NCBI GenBank assembly: GCA_002840155.1
Contig: PGZH01000003.1
Span: 186,001 to 250,000 of the forward strand
Direction: 5' to 3'
Length of the DNA stretch: 64,000 nucleotides
From: Gammaproteobacteria bacterium HGW-Gammaproteobacteria-13
GTDB lineage: Bacteria; Pseudomonadota; Gammaproteobacteria; Pseudomonadales; Pseudomonadaceae
The stretch's first letter is position 1; the number at the start of each line of letters is the position of its first letter. This document shows positions 10,725 to 20,226 of this stretch, piece by piece. The notes beneath the pieces are model-generated. The model saw only the letters and a list, made by a program, of their open reading frames with translations. It did no database searches and was not told the origin of the DNA. The translations under genes were made by a program, and so were the position numbers.

Positions 10725-13700
10725 TCAATCAGGCAACCATGAGGCTCTCCACACCTCAAGGTTTTCCCCGTCGAGCATCCAGCCGTCCTGCACCTGCCTG
10801 CGCAGCTCATCACCCATCCTGGCACTCGCGTCCAGATCACTGATGTGCATGCGAATTGCGTCGACCCAGTCCTTGAAGCGATTTTTCACCCGGGTTACCG
10901 GCAACGCCCCCTGGTAACACACCAGATCACTGCAGATAACCGGGAAGCCACAAGCGCCGTATTCAAGAAGACGCAAGTTGCTTTTGCATTCATTGAACAG
11001 ATTCTGCTCGACCGGAGCCAAAGCAAGGTCCAGATCCAGGCTGGCCAACGCGGCCGGGTACAGATCAATTGCAACGCCCACATGCATCTCATGCACGTAA
11101 GGACGGATTACTTCCGGGCACATGCCCATAAACACCCACTCGACCTCACCTGCCAGCTCCTTGACCACATCAGTGATCAGTTCCAGATCACCGGTGTGGC
11201 TAACGCCACCCGCCCAACCGACGCGAGGCTTCCTTCCTCGCCGCCGCATGGGCGACAGGCCGCTCCACCAATCCACCGGCAAGCGGTTCTCAACCACCCG
11301 AATGTCGCCATGCAAGCCGGCAAAGGCCTCAGCCAACGGAGCCGTGGATACTGTGAAGCGATCAACAAAGCTCAGCCCCTTACGCAGCGACTTGAGTATG
11401 TCCTTCGGCATCTGCGGACGATGCACACTCTTGAGCGGCAGGTTGGGCAGGTAATCATCCAGCTCATAAATGGTGAATGCCCGCGAGAATTTCTTGATGC
11501 GACGCATGGCGTCCAGGCGCTCGTCACCAATCTGGCGCTGCAGCACGATCACGTCCGGGTCAAGGCGCTCCAGGTCCGGCACCTGCAACAGCCCGATAGA
11601 CATCATGCCATCAGCCACACCACTCTCTTTAAGCGCCGAGAACGGTTTTATCACACGGTAGTTACCACAACCAAAGGGGTCCGCCGGATGCGCCAGTACC
11701 ACTGGCAGCGGGCGCCAGCTCAGTGGACGCCAGGTCAGACCAGAGTCGACTTCCAGATCAAAACCGCGACCACTCAACGCCAGATTACGGTTATAGGCAG
11801 GGTCACGCGCAATGTCGGCCAGGTGACGCTCGTAGAGAGCGTCCTGCTCGGCCACATCGGGTTCTCGATATACATGTTCATGCATCAGCACTGCATGGGC
11901 AGCCCATACGGTCAGGTAGCCCGCAGCACGTACCCGCAGACAGAAATCGACATCGCGGTAAGCATTCAGCGTGGTATCCAGCCCGCCGAGCTGACGAAAT
12001 ATCTCAGCGCGCACCATCAGACAGGCATCACTCACGGCGCTGTAGTTCTGGTCGACCTGCAGGCGTTGCAGATAGCCCGCACTGTCCATTGCCTCACCGG
12101 CGAATGCCCGGCCAGCAGGCCCCCGCAGCCCGAGCAGTAAGCCGGCCTGATCAATACGCCCATCGCCGCTCAACAGTTTGCCGCCAACAACACCGACTTC
12201 AGGGCGTTGCGCATGATTGAGCAGCTCGTCCAGCCAGGCTTCACTCACCGCCACCGACTCAGCGGACAACAGCAGCAGGTATTCACCCTGAGCGGCCATG
12301 GCTGCCTGGTTCTGGGCCTGGACGATATCGCCCGCCGAGACAACCCTGAGCCGGGCATCAGCCAGACCGGCAATACCCTGCAACCACACTTGAGTATCCG
12401 CATCCAGTGCATCGTGGGCACCAAACAGAATCTCGTAATGTGCGTAACGGGTTTTCTCGAGCAGACTCTCCAGACAGCGCTGAAGACAGGCCAAAGAAGC
12501 GTCAATCGCGATGATGATCGATACCAGCGGGGTATTCGAATGGCCGTAATCGATGCGGTAACGTGCAGGTAGCCCTGGAATAACCCGCGCCTGATAACCG
12601 CGCTGGGCCAGATGACGCTCAATCACTCGCCGCTCATCTGGGTTATCCCTCAGCGCAGGCGCATCGGTGATCAGCAGTGGCTCATCAACATGTCCCAGCC
12701 CAAGCAGACCCTGTGCCTCAATCAGCCGGGTGAGCAGGTCGAACTCCAGGGCTTCGGCAAACTGCGCATCAAAACCACCGACAGCCAGAAACACATCACG
12801 CCGGAACAACCAGTGCCGCGCCATGACCAGTGGGAAGCTAAGCAGCAGATCCAGGTTGAAGCTCGGCAGAAATGCCCCGCCCAGGCTGCCATCAGGCAAG
12901 CGCTGCAACTGGTCGCCATAAATTGCACGGCACTCCGGATTTGCCGCCAGCTCCAGCCCTGCGACCATCAAGCCACTCGGGGTGAACTCATCGCCGGCGC
13001 GGGCCAACATGAACCAGGAGAAATCGCTTTCACTCACTACGTGGTTAATCTGTGCTGCCAGGCTTGCGTCGCTCAATTGAACGAAGTGCAATTTATCCCC
13101 CGCAGAGGTCTTCGGTACATCAGCGCTACTGGTCAGCACCACGATCTTCAGGGTGGCATACAGGCAGCGCTCGCCGATCAGGCTCTTCAGGGTTTGCATC
13201 AACGGCGCTGATTGCCCATCCAGATCGAGCACGATGATGCCGATCAGCGGTCCGCCGTCATGTTCTTGCAGGTACTGATTAATTAAGCGGTTTTCCGTCT
13301 TGGTCGGCAGGCGCTCCGCCAGCCAACGCTGCAGGGTGGGAACATCAGTACATCTGTCTACGGAGATACCCAAACGCAGCAGCATATCCCCGCGCTCACG
13401 CGTCAATACCTCACTGTCCGAACCGGGGTAACGCTGATACAGCAGTTGATAGAGCGCCGGGAAGTTCTTCCGCTCCCGGCCCAGCATGTGATCGTCACTG
13501 GTGCTCTGCTCGCGCGTATGAACTTCGCTAGTCACAACCGGCACATGGACAAAGGGGTAGCGCGTGGCCAGACGAAGGAGCATGTCCCAGTCTTCGAACG
13601 CAGCCAGCCCAGTATCAAATTCGCCGACTTCACCTAGCATGATGCGCGGATGCGCCCAGGTATTGACCGGGATGTAGTTCTGCGTAAACAGACGGTCGCG

Positions 13701-16307
13701 ATCAAACACCTCGTGCTTGAACGGCTGGCCACGGCCTAGCTCGATGCGCTGGCCGTTCTCCAGCTTTTCGTTAACGTACTCGACGCCGGTATAGATAACG
13801 CTGCCCGGATGCTGTTCAAAGGCCTCAGCCAGCACGACCAGGTGATTGGGTAGGTATATATCGTCGTCGTCGAGATAGACGACATAGCGTCCGCGCGCCT
13901 GCTTGAGACCGGCGTTACGCGCGGCCGACAGGCCCTGATTGCGCCCCTGACGGATATAGGTTACGGGGAAGTCGTAGACCGCCAGCAGGTGCTCAACCGG
14001 CTCCCCATTATCGTTGATCAGGATGACTTCAAAATCGCGCAGCGTCTGGGTGCCAACGCTTGCCAGAGCATCCTTCAGCAGATCGGGACGGTTGTAGGTG
14101 GTGAGAATTATGGAAAACAAACACTGCGCGACCGAATCATCGGCACTCTGTTCCAGCAGCGCGCGGCGTATGGCATCAATGCGCGCTTGCAGCGGCGCCC
14201 TGACCTCCGCCGAGTAGGCCTCGATACGCTGACGATAGAGTTGCCAGATAGGTTGCGCGGCGTCCCGCATACGCACGCGGGTCGCCGCGTCATCCAAGCA
14301 CAGCTCGAGAATTTCGGTGTGCTCACGCAGCGGTCGGTCGCTGCCATAGAAGCTCTTGGATATCTGCCCGCCATGTACTCGGTAGCCGACGCTGGGCTGG
14401 CGCAAGAAGACGAAGTCGGGCGCCACGTGAGCCAGGCGAATCCACAGCTCCCAGTCGCCGGCGAGCATGTCGTGGCGGTGGATGCCACCTTCTGGCAGTG
14501 CGACGAGATGCAGCGAGCTACGGCGCAACATGGCGGCAGAAGGCGTGATGTAGTTGTCGAAGCACAGCAGATCAATCACTTCGTCGCGCCCACCGCAATA
14601 CGATGCGCGCCGATGCCCCGGGTGGTCCGCGTACTGCTGCCGCACACCCTTCTCGTCGATCCAATAACACTGGGTATAGCCCAGCGCAGCCTGCGGACTG
14701 GCATCCATGGCTTCGACCAGTGAGGCAAGGTGACCTGGGTAGAGCACGTCATCGGAACCCAGCACCACCACATAACGCCCGCGCCCAGCCGCCACGCATT
14801 TGTTGTAGTTACCGGTCATGCCGAGGTTCTGGGCGTTGACTTCGAAATGCAGACGCGGCTCGCCGGCATAACGTTTCAGCACGTCCAGGCTGTCATCTTT
14901 CGAGCAGTCGTCGTAGACCACTACCTCAAGCCGCACACCCTCCTGGGCCAGGATCGAATCGATGGTCTGGGCCAGGAATGCGGCGTTGTTGTAGGACATC
15001 ACCGCTACGGTGACGTCGACGCCCTCTTCCTGCGGCTCGGCAGGCAGCGGTTCGGGCAACGTTCTACGGCGCCGCCCTGCGAGTTCCCCCTGCAGAGTCG
15101 CGACGCCCAGGGGCTGCTCCGGCAGCCCCTGGCTGGCGCGCTGCGCATCCTGCGCCAGCCATTGGCGCAGTGCCTCGATGGGGATTTCCACGTTCCAGTG
15201 GTAGACGACGCTGTGGGTGCCAGGCAATCCCTTGACTGGGTGATAGACCAGACGCACCCCCACGGCAGCGGCCAGGGCGTGGAAGAACCAGTACCACATC
15301 TGCGGGTTGTCCTGGATCAGCATAACCAGCGTGCCGCCCCGGGGCATCCATAGAAGGTTGGCGGCCGCCGCACCAGAGCCCAGAATCGCCAGTTCGCAGC
15401 CCGCAAGCGCGCGCACTTGCGAGGCGAAATCGCGCATTTCCGGCTGAAAGGCCTGGAAGCCTTCGCCATTGAGCTGGCGGATCAGCTCCTGTTGATTGAC
15501 GATGGTGCGGCCGTTGCCGCCCGGCGGTCGGATCAGATAGGCCCTATCCCGGCCATCGAGCGCAGAACAACGGGCCCTGACCCGGCTGGCCATCCAGGCG
15601 ACGGCCGGCGGATAGAGATGATATTCGTCACCGCGATAGACGTAGCCTGCACGCGGCTCCCAGATATCGGCGGTGTCGGAGAAATGGTGCAGCACGTCCA
15701 CCTGACAGGCGCGCCCCGGCTGTACACAGACCGTACGCTCGCGCGGCCAGAACAAGGCCAGAGCGTCCATGATAGAGGCAGGCAAGCCGGCCTCGACCAG
15801 TACAACGGTGTCCTGCGGCAGGTCGGCCTGTTCGATCCAGTAGAAACGCCCAAGTTTCTCGCTCAGCCAGTGCGCATAGTTACCGTTTTCCCAGCCGAAG
15901 AAGCTGATGGCACTGGCCACCTGCAACGGCTCGCCCTTACCACTGAAGAATTCGCAGGCACCGCTGTCATCGAGACGCAACCCGTGCTTTTCGTACCAGG
16001 CGTTATTCAACCGCCCGAGGTTGTCGTAGACACCATCGCAGACATACTCGCCATGGGCGATGTCGCCAATACCGGCCATGCCAGCGACTAGGCGCACGTC
16101 ATGGAAACATCCACGGTACTGCGCCAGCATGCGTTGCCGAGCCTGGCGCACGCTCTCAGGCAGGGAGAACCCCACCATCTCCAGCGGCGCTGGCGACCAG
16201 CTCTCGGCAGCAGCCAGCTCGGCCAGATCGGCACAACCCTTGGCGCTCCTAGCAGGAACGACCCTGGCGCTGACCACTGCGTCTGACAGATGACTTCCCT
16301 GGGGCAT
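10725..16307 (-). CDS. Giant multi-module glycosyltransferase (GT61 + four GT2-type + GT4-like), probable flagellin glycan assembly
   Basis: 1,860 aa from ATG 16307 (GGAG eight bases upstream). Modules by residue: GT61/DUF563-like (about 85-385; NGNYAHWLSEKLGRFYW); GT2 no. 1 (about 430-545) with VLGSDD; GT2 no. 2 (about 730-850) with YLDDDD; GT2-like no. 3 (about 1020-1215) and no. 4 (about 1260-1480), both lacking a clear DxD metal motif but keeping a GGFD/GGLD-type acceptor region; GT4-like C-terminal part (about 1535-1860) with RVGWAGGVSHTGDLE and LRLLEYGACGFPVICSD. No signal peptide, so cytoplasmic. It lies directly upstream of fliC, like fgtA in P. aeruginosa, which attaches glycan to flagellin. 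One polypeptide could build several linkages; which sugars is unknown. Confidence 0.88.
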   Translation of the reverse strand: MPQGSHLSDAVVSARVVPARSAKGCADLAELAAAESWSPAPLEMVGFSLPESVRQARQRMLAQYRGCFHDVRLVAGMAGIGDIAHGEYVCDGVYDNLGRLNNAWYEKHGLRLDDSGACEFFSGKGEPLQVASAISFFGWENGNYAHWLSEKLGRFYWIEQADLPQDTVVLVEAGLPASIMDALALFWPRERTVCVQPGRACQVDVLHHFSDTADIWEPRAGYVYRGDEYHLYPPAVAWMASRVRARCSALDGRDRAYLIRPPGGNGRTIVNQQELIRQLNGEGFQAFQPEMRDFASQVRALAGCELAILGSGAAAANLLWMPRGGTLVMLIQDNPQMWYWFFHALAAAVGVRLVYHPVKGLPGTHSVVYHWNVEIPIEALRQWLAQDAQRASQGLPEQPLGVATLQGELAGRRRRTLPEPLPAEPQEEGVDVTVAVMSYNNAAFLAQTIDSILAQEGVRLEVVVYDDCSKDDSLDVLKRYAGEPRLHFEVNAQNLGMTGNYNKCVAAGRGRYVVVLGSDDVLYPGHLASLVEAMDASPQAALGYTQCYWIDEKGVRQQYADHPGHRRASYCGGRDEVIDLLCFDNYITPSAAMLRRSSLHLVALPEGGIHRHDMLAGDWELWIRLAHVAPDFVFLRQPSVGYRVHGGQISKSFYGSDRPLREHTEILELCLDDAATRVRMRDAAQPIWQLYRQRIEAYSAEVRAPLQARIDAIRRALLEQSADDSVAQCLFSIILTTYNRPDLLKDALASVGTQTLRDFEVILINDNGEPVEHLLAVYDFPVTYIRQGRNQGLSAARNAGLKQARGRYVVYLDDDDIYLPNHLVVLAEAFEQHPGSVIYTGVEYVNEKLENGQRIELGRGQPFKHEVFDRDRLFTQNYIPVNTWAHPRIMLGEVGEFDTGLAAFEDWDMLLRLATRYPFVHVPVVTSEVHTREQSTSDDHMLGRERKNFPALYQLLYQRYPGSDSEVLTRERGDMLLRLGISVDRCTDVPTLQRWLAERLPTKTENRLINQYLQEHDGGPLIGIIVLDLDGQSAPLMQTLKSLIGERCLYATLKIVVLTSSADVPKTSAGDKLHFVQLSDASLAAQINHVVSESDFSWFMLARAGDEFTPSGLMVAGLELAANPECRAIYGDQLQRLPDGSLGGAFLPSFNLDLLLSFPLVMARHWLFRRDVFLAVGGFDAQFAEALEFDLLTRLIEAQGLLGLGHVDEPLLITDAPALRDNPDERRVIERHLAQRGYQARVIPGLPARYRIDYGHSNTPLVSIIIAIDASLACLQRCLESLLEKTRYAHYEILFGAHDALDADTQVWLQGIAGLADARLRVVSAGDIVQAQNQAAMAAQGEYLLLLSAESVAVSEAWLDELLNHAQRPEVGVVGGKLLSGDGRIDQAGLLLGLRGPAGRAFAGEAMDSAGYLQRLQVDQNYSAVSDACLMVRAEIFRQLGGLDTTLNAYRDVDFCLRVRAAGYLTVWAAHAVLMHEHVYREPDVAEQDALYERHLADIARDPAYNRNLALSGRGFDLEVDSGLTWRPLSWRPLPVVLAHPADPFGCGNYRVIKPFSALKESGVADGMMSIGLLQVPDLERLDPDVIVLQRQIGDERLDAMRRIKKFSRAFTIYELDDYLPNLPLKSVHRPQMPKDILKSLRKGLSFVDRFTVSTAPLAEAFAGLHGDIRVVENRLPVDWWSGLSPMRRRGRKPRVGWAGGVSHTGDLELITDVVKELAGEVEWVFMGMCPEVIRPYVHEMHVGVAIDLYPAALASLDLDLALAPVEQNLFNECKSNLRLLEYGACGFPVICSDLVCYQGALPVTRVKNRFKDWVDAIRMHISDLDASARMGDELRRQVQDGWMLDGENLEVWRASWLPD

Positions 16308-16379
16308 GCAGAAAACTCCGATCAAAAAAAGTAAAAACCGGCCAGCCGGACCATGGCGACGGCATGCGACGGCGAAGGC

Positions 16380-16790
16380 TTACTTGCCGTTGGCCGCCAG
16401 GGAGAACTGGTCGTAGTCGCGGAAGTAGTCGTCTTCGCTGTAGTGCTCGGACGCCAGCACCATGCACACCGAACCACTGGAGAAGTTGTCGATCTCGCGC
16501 CAGATCATTGGCGGAATATAGAGCCCGTAATAGGAACGATTGAGGTGGTACTTAAACTTGGTTCGCCCATCGTCCAGCAGAATGTCGAAACTGCCCGACA
16601 TGGCGATCAACAACTGATGCAGCCCCTTGTGCGCATGGCCGCCGCGGTGAGAGCCGCCGGGTACATCATAGAGGTAGTACACGCGCTGGATGTCGAAGGG
16701 AATGTGTCGCCCACCCTCAATGAAGGTGAGATTACCGCGCCGATCCTCGATGATCGGCAGGTCGATGATCTTGCAGTGCTGAAGAGACAT
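16380..16790 (-). CDS. dTDP-4-oxo-6-deoxyhexose 3,4-ketoisomerase (FdtA/QdtA family)
   Basis: Single cupin-fold enzyme that moves the keto group of dTDP-4-keto-6-deoxyglucose from C4 to C3, the first committed step to dTDP-Fuc3NAc or dTDP-Qui3NAc. 136 aa from ATG 16790, with GGAG six bases upstream; a TTG at 16802 lies within that site. Family features are DRRGNLTFIEGG, the active-site HRGGHAHKGLHQ and the C-terminal YDQF. FdtA (galacto product) and QdtA (gluco product) cannot be told apart by eye. It precedes the giant glycosyltransferase and follows an aminotransferase and an acyltransferase that complete the pathway. Confidence 0.88.
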   Translation of the reverse strand: MSLQHCKIIDLPIIEDRRGNLTFIEGGRHIPFDIQRVYYLYDVPGGSHRGGHAHKGLHQLLIAMSGSFDILLDDGRTKFKYHLNRSYYGLYIPPMIWREIDNFSSGSVCMVLASEHYSEDDYFRDYDQFSLAANGK

Positions 16791-16936
16791 AGAGCGCTCC
16801 AAATACGCTGGTGAAACCCATTCCTAACTGCCTCTCGATCACACCCGGGTAACCGAGCCCCATGCAGTTACTGCGTCAAGAAAACATGATCGATAGGGTG
16901 TTGTAGCTCCGAAGCAAAACTCGAACCACCTTCTCT

Positions 16937-18055
16937 TCAGACGCTGAAAGCGTTGCATGCCTCGATGGTCTGCTCGACCCACTCGTCCGCCATCCCCGGA
17001 TATAGCGGCAAGCTGAGCACCTCGCCAGCCAGGCATCGCGAGAGTGGCAAATCCAGATCGGCGAACTCGGCGTACGCCGCCTGGCGATGGATGGGGATCG
17101 GATAGTGGATCAGACTCGGCACGCCATTGCGTTCGAGATGAGCCTGTAAGGCCTCTCGCTGTTCGCAACGCAGGACGAACTGGTGCCAGACATGGCTGCC
17201 GGGCACCTGCGTGGCCTGAGGCAAATGCAGGTACGGATTGTCGATCCCAGCCAGGTAACGCGCTGCCAGGTCACGTCGCGCCTGGGCATCGTCGGCTAGG
17301 CGCACCAACTTCACCCGCAACAGCGCGGCCTGCAACTCGTCCAGACGCGAGTTGACGCCCTGCAGTTCGTGCACGTACTTGCGACTGGAGCCGTAGTTGC
17401 GCAGCTTACGCACCTGTTCGGCCAGCGCATCGTCGTCGGTGGTCAATGCACCGGCATCGCCAAGCGCGCCGAGGTTCTTCACCGGAAAGAAGCTGAAGCC
17501 CGCCGCATCGCCGAGAGCGCCAGCCGCCCGCCCCTGGGCGTCTACCGCACCATGCGCCTGAGCCGCATCCTCAATCAGTAACAGACCGTGCTGGTCAGCT
17601 ATCGCGCGTAGACGCTGCATGTCGGCCAGACGTCCGTATAGATGTACGGCGATGACCGCACGCGTGCGCGGACTAATGGCGGCCTCCACAGCGGCTGGAT
17701 CAATATTGAACGTGTCCACATGGGGCTCCACCAACACCGGAGTGAGCCCAGCTTCGCTGACAGCCAGCGCAGTGGCGATGAAGCTGTTGTCAGGCAGGAT
17801 CACCTCGTCACCCTCCACCAGACGCCCCAGCTGCCGATAGCCCCGCAGGATCAGGGTCAGCGCATCCAAGCCGTTACCCACGCCGATGGCATGCGTCACC
17901 CCGCAGGCAGCCGCGTACTCGGCCTCGAATGCGGCGACCTCGGCGCCGAGCACATACCAGCCGGAGCGCAACACCCGCTGAAACGCCTCGGTCAATGCCG
18001 CTTCATCGCGCCGGTTGATCCCGGCCAGATCAAGAAAAGGAAACATGTCACTCAT
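16937..18055 (-). CDS. PLP-dependent sugar 3-aminotransferase (DegT/DnrJ/EryC1/StrS family, FdtB/QdtB-like)
   Basis: Transfers an amino group to the 3-keto sugar made by the ketoisomerase. 372 aa from ATG 18055; a second ATG at 18046 gives the typical family N-terminus FPFLDL and is equally possible. Landmarks: [11 protein letters not shown] (cofactor phosphate), [11 protein letters not shown] (Asp to pyridine nitrogen) and [15 protein letters not shown] with the Schiff-base lysine (K193). Overlaps the acyltransferase gene by 8 bases, so the two are translated together. Substrate assignment comes from the neighbours. Confidence 0.9.
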   Translation of the reverse strand: MSDMFPFLDLAGINRRDEAALTEAFQRVLRSGWYVLGAEVAAFEAEYAAACGVTHAIGVGNGLDALTLILRGYRQLGRLVEGDEVILPDNSFIATALAVSEAGLTPVLVEPHVDTFNIDPAAVEAAISPRTRAVIAVHLYGRLADMQRLRAIADQHGLLLIEDAAQAHGAVDAQGRAAGALGDAAGFSFFPVKNLGALGDAGALTTDDDALAEQVRKLRNYGSSRKYVHELQGVNSRLDELQAALLRVKLVRLADDAQARRDLAARYLAGIDNPYLHLPQATQVPGSHVWHQFVLRCEQREALQAHLERNGVPSLIHYPIPIHRQAAYAEFADLDLPLSRCLAGEVLSLPLYPGMADEWVEQTIEACNAFSV

Positions 18056-18512
18056 CCAGGTAACGCACGATACGTGCAGGGTTGCCAACCACCAGCGCGC
18101 GGGGGGGAACGTCGCGGGTCACCACCGCGCCGGCGCCGACCATGGCACCAGCGCCGATGGTCAGGCCGGGCAGGATGACAGCCGCGGCGCCAATGGAGGC
18201 CCCACGCTCGATCACTGTCTGCGAGAAGCTTTCAGGGTATTGTTTGGAGCGCGGCAGTCGGTCGTTGGTGAAGGTGGCATTGGGGCCGATGAAGACATCG
18301 TCGCCAACACGCAGACCATCCCACAGGTACACGCCGCATTTCACCGTAACCCGATCACCAAGCATCACATCGTTCTCGATAAAACAGTGGGCGTTGATGT
18401 TGCAGTCGCGGCCGATGCTCGCCTGCGCGAGGATCACCACGAACTGCCAGACAGAGGTGCCCTCGCCGATCGATTGGCTTTTGACGTCCGCGGACGGATG
18501 GATCGATGCCAT
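18048..18512 (-). CDS. Sugar N-acyltransferase, left-handed beta-helix (FdtC/QdtC-like)
   Basis: 154 aa hexapeptide-repeat protein, probably acetyl-CoA-dependent N-acetylation of the 3-amino sugar to give dTDP-3-acetamido-3,6-dideoxyhexose. The imperfect hexapeptide pattern ([55 protein letters not shown]) runs almost the whole length. [12 protein letters not shown] matches the loop of sugar 3-N-acetyltransferases, and the C-terminal GNPARIVR is typical. First gene of the minus-strand run acyltransferase, aminotransferase, ketoisomerase, giant glycosyltransferase. Its 128-base upstream region is shared with the divergent operon at 18641. Confidence 0.88.
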   Translation of the reverse strand: MASIHPSADVKSQSIGEGTSVWQFVVILAQASIGRDCNINAHCFIENDVMLGDRVTVKCGVYLWDGLRVGDDVFIGPNATFTNDRLPRSKQYPESFSQTVIERGASIGAAAVILPGLTIGAGAMVGAGAVVTRDVPPRALVVGNPARIVRYLDE

Positions 18513-18640
18513 GTATGGACTGCCTTTGGGAGAAGTTTCGAGCGTAGCAAGCCTAGCCTAAGGCGTCACGGAAGAAGCGTCTCAACCACCGGTTAATTTC
18601 CAGTAACATGGCGCATCGGTAATCGCCAGGATTGGACAGC

Positions 18641-19705
18641 ATGGCTAGAGAATTCGAACGCTTCGGTTTCCTGATTCACAACCCTGAGATGTTCAATCAC
18701 TATCACGCGGTCTGGCAGCATCTGCCGGCAGGCAGTGTGGAGATCGCCATCACCGGCAAGACGCAGCAGGACATCGACGCAGTGGTCGCCGGTTGCCAGC
18801 AGCACCGGCTACCGTGGCGCGACGCTCGCGAAATGCTCGCCAACAAAGAACGCTACACCACCTTGGTGTCAAACTTCCCACAGCATTACCTGCGCGGCCC
18901 CGACTCGCCCTACCTGCCCAAGTCCATTGGCCGTTACAACCTAAGGTTCATGTACGCCAACGGCAAGGCCGGCTGGAACTTCCAGCCCTGGAACCAGGTG
19001 TACGACAGCATCCTCTGTTTCGGCCCCTATCAGGCCGAGCATCTGGAGTTCTGCCACGACACGCTGAAGATTCAGATGGGCTACCCGCGCTTCGATCGTT
19101 TCTTCAATCAGCCGCTGGATTGCCCTGCGCGGCTAACCGAGCTGCAGCTCGACCCCGGCCGCCAGACCGTGGTGTGGCTGCCAACATGGAGCACGCTGAG
19201 TTCGATAGACCTGTTCGCCGCTGCCGTCGCACGTCTACAGGCGCGCTACAACGTGATCGTCAAACCACACCCGATCACCATCACCGAAGAACCAGCGCGT
19301 ATGCGCGAGCTGGAGCGCTTTGCCTGCGTGATCCGCGAACACATTGACAACGTCGAACTGTTCCAGCTTGCCGACTTCCTGCTGTGCGACTACGGCGGCT
19401 CTGCCTTCGGCGGCATCTACACTGATCGCAACGTGCTGCTGCTCGACCTGCCCAATGCCGAGACCGACCCGTTGATGGGTGAGGACTCTTCGGACATCTG
19501 GCTGCGCAAGTACCTGCCGCACCTTAGCGCCCAGCACAGCGGCCGTCTCGAAGAGTTGCTGGAGGATGCCAGCCTGTGGGAGGCCCAGCAGCCGATCCGC
19601 AAGACCCTCAGCCAGTACTACTTCGCGCCATTCTACGGTTATGCCGGCCAGGTCGCCGCCGTGGCAATCGCCAACAGCGCCCGTTCCCTGGCAGGGAGAG
19701 GCTGA
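18641..19705 (+). CDS. TagF-like CDP-glycerol glycerophosphotransferase family protein; candidate phosphoramidate transferase
   Basis: 354 aa from ATG 18641 (AGGA upstream). Family features: VVWLPTWST (PTW box), VIVKPHPITI (catalytic-type histidine) and DYGGSAFGGIYTDRNVLLLD (nucleotide-donor loop). Family members such as TagF transfer glycerol phosphate from CDP-glycerol, with attack on the beta-phosphate of the CDP donor. Its stop codon overlaps the start of the CDP-amidate kinase-like gene (TGATG), linking it to a CDP-activated donor. I infer that it moves phosphoramidate onto a glycan; classic glycerol phosphate transfer is the alternative, but no glycerol-phosphate cytidylyltransferase is seen here. 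No membrane segment. Confidence 0.7.
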   Translation: MAREFERFGFLIHNPEMFNHYHAVWQHLPAGSVEIAITGKTQQDIDAVVAGCQQHRLPWRDAREMLANKERYTTLVSNFPQHYLRGPDSPYLPKSIGRYNLRFMYANGKAGWNFQPWNQVYDSILCFGPYQAEHLEFCHDTLKIQMGYPRFDRFFNQPLDCPARLTELQLDPGRQTVVWLPTWSTLSSIDLFAAAVARLQARYNVIVKPHPITITEEPARMRELERFACVIREHIDNVELFQLADFLLCDYGGSAFGGIYTDRNVLLLDLPNAETDPLMGEDSSDIWLRKYLPHLSAQHSGRLEELLEDASLWEAQQPIRKTLSQYYFAPFYGYAGQVAAVAIANSARSLAGRG

Positions 19706-20226
19706 TGGTCATCTGGCTGATCGGCCTGTCCGGTTCGGGCAAGACCACGCTCGGACGCGAAATAACCCGCCAATGGAAGCTGCAGACGCCCAATACCCTG
19801 CTGGTGGATGGCGACGAAGTTCGGCGCATCTTCCGCCAGGACACCCAGGCTGCGGACTACAGCCTGGCTGGGCGACGCCTCAACGCCGAGCGCATCTTCG
19901 AACTGTGCGCCTGGCTCGATGCGCAGGAAATCAATGTGGTGTGCAGCATCCTGTCGGTCTTTCCGGATCTGCGCGAGCTGAACCGTACGCGTTTTCGCCA
20001 CTACTACGAGGTCTACCTTAATCCACCCATGCAGACGCTGGTCGAACGCGACACCAAGGGGCTCTACCGCAAGGCGCTGGCCGGCGAGATGAGCGACATG
20101 GTGGGCGTGGACATTCCCTTCCCGCCCCCCACCGCAGCCGATCTGGAAATCGATACCAGCCATCCGGCCGACATCGCCGAACTGGCACGTGACATCCTCC
20201 AGCGGGCACAGGGATCGGTGGCATGA
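19705..20226 (+). CDS. APS-kinase-like P-loop kinase (Cj1415-like cytidine diphosphoramidate kinase)
   Basis: 173 aa kinase of the CysC fold. Walker A GLSGSGKTT at the N-terminus, followed by LVDGDEVRRIF. The APS-contact segment of true CysC is replaced (VCSILSVFPDLRELNR where CysC has a SPHR-type loop), and no cysD/cysN genes are near. In Campylobacter jejuni the CysC-like Cj1415 phosphorylates the 3' position of cytidine diphosphoramidate; the three other enzymes of that pathway are encoded at 22750-26424. Start ATG overlaps the preceding stop codon, and the next gene overlaps its end (ATGA). Confidence 0.75.
   Translation: MVIWLIGLSGSGKTTLGREITRQWKLQTPNTLLVDGDEVRRIFRQDTQAADYSLAGRRLNAERIFELCAWLDAQEINVVCSILSVFPDLRELNRTRFRHYYEVYLNPPMQTLVERDTKGLYRKALAGEMSDMVGVDIPFPPPTAADLEIDTSHPADIAELARDILQRAQGSVA

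Noticed and set aside
10845..12140. Long plus-strand frames across the giant glycosyltransferase
   Set aside because: High-GC antisense shadows without recognisable domains.
19705..20226. Sulfate-assimilation APS kinase CysC
   Set aside because: No cysD/cysN nearby and the APS-contact segment differs; it is embedded in a glycan operon.
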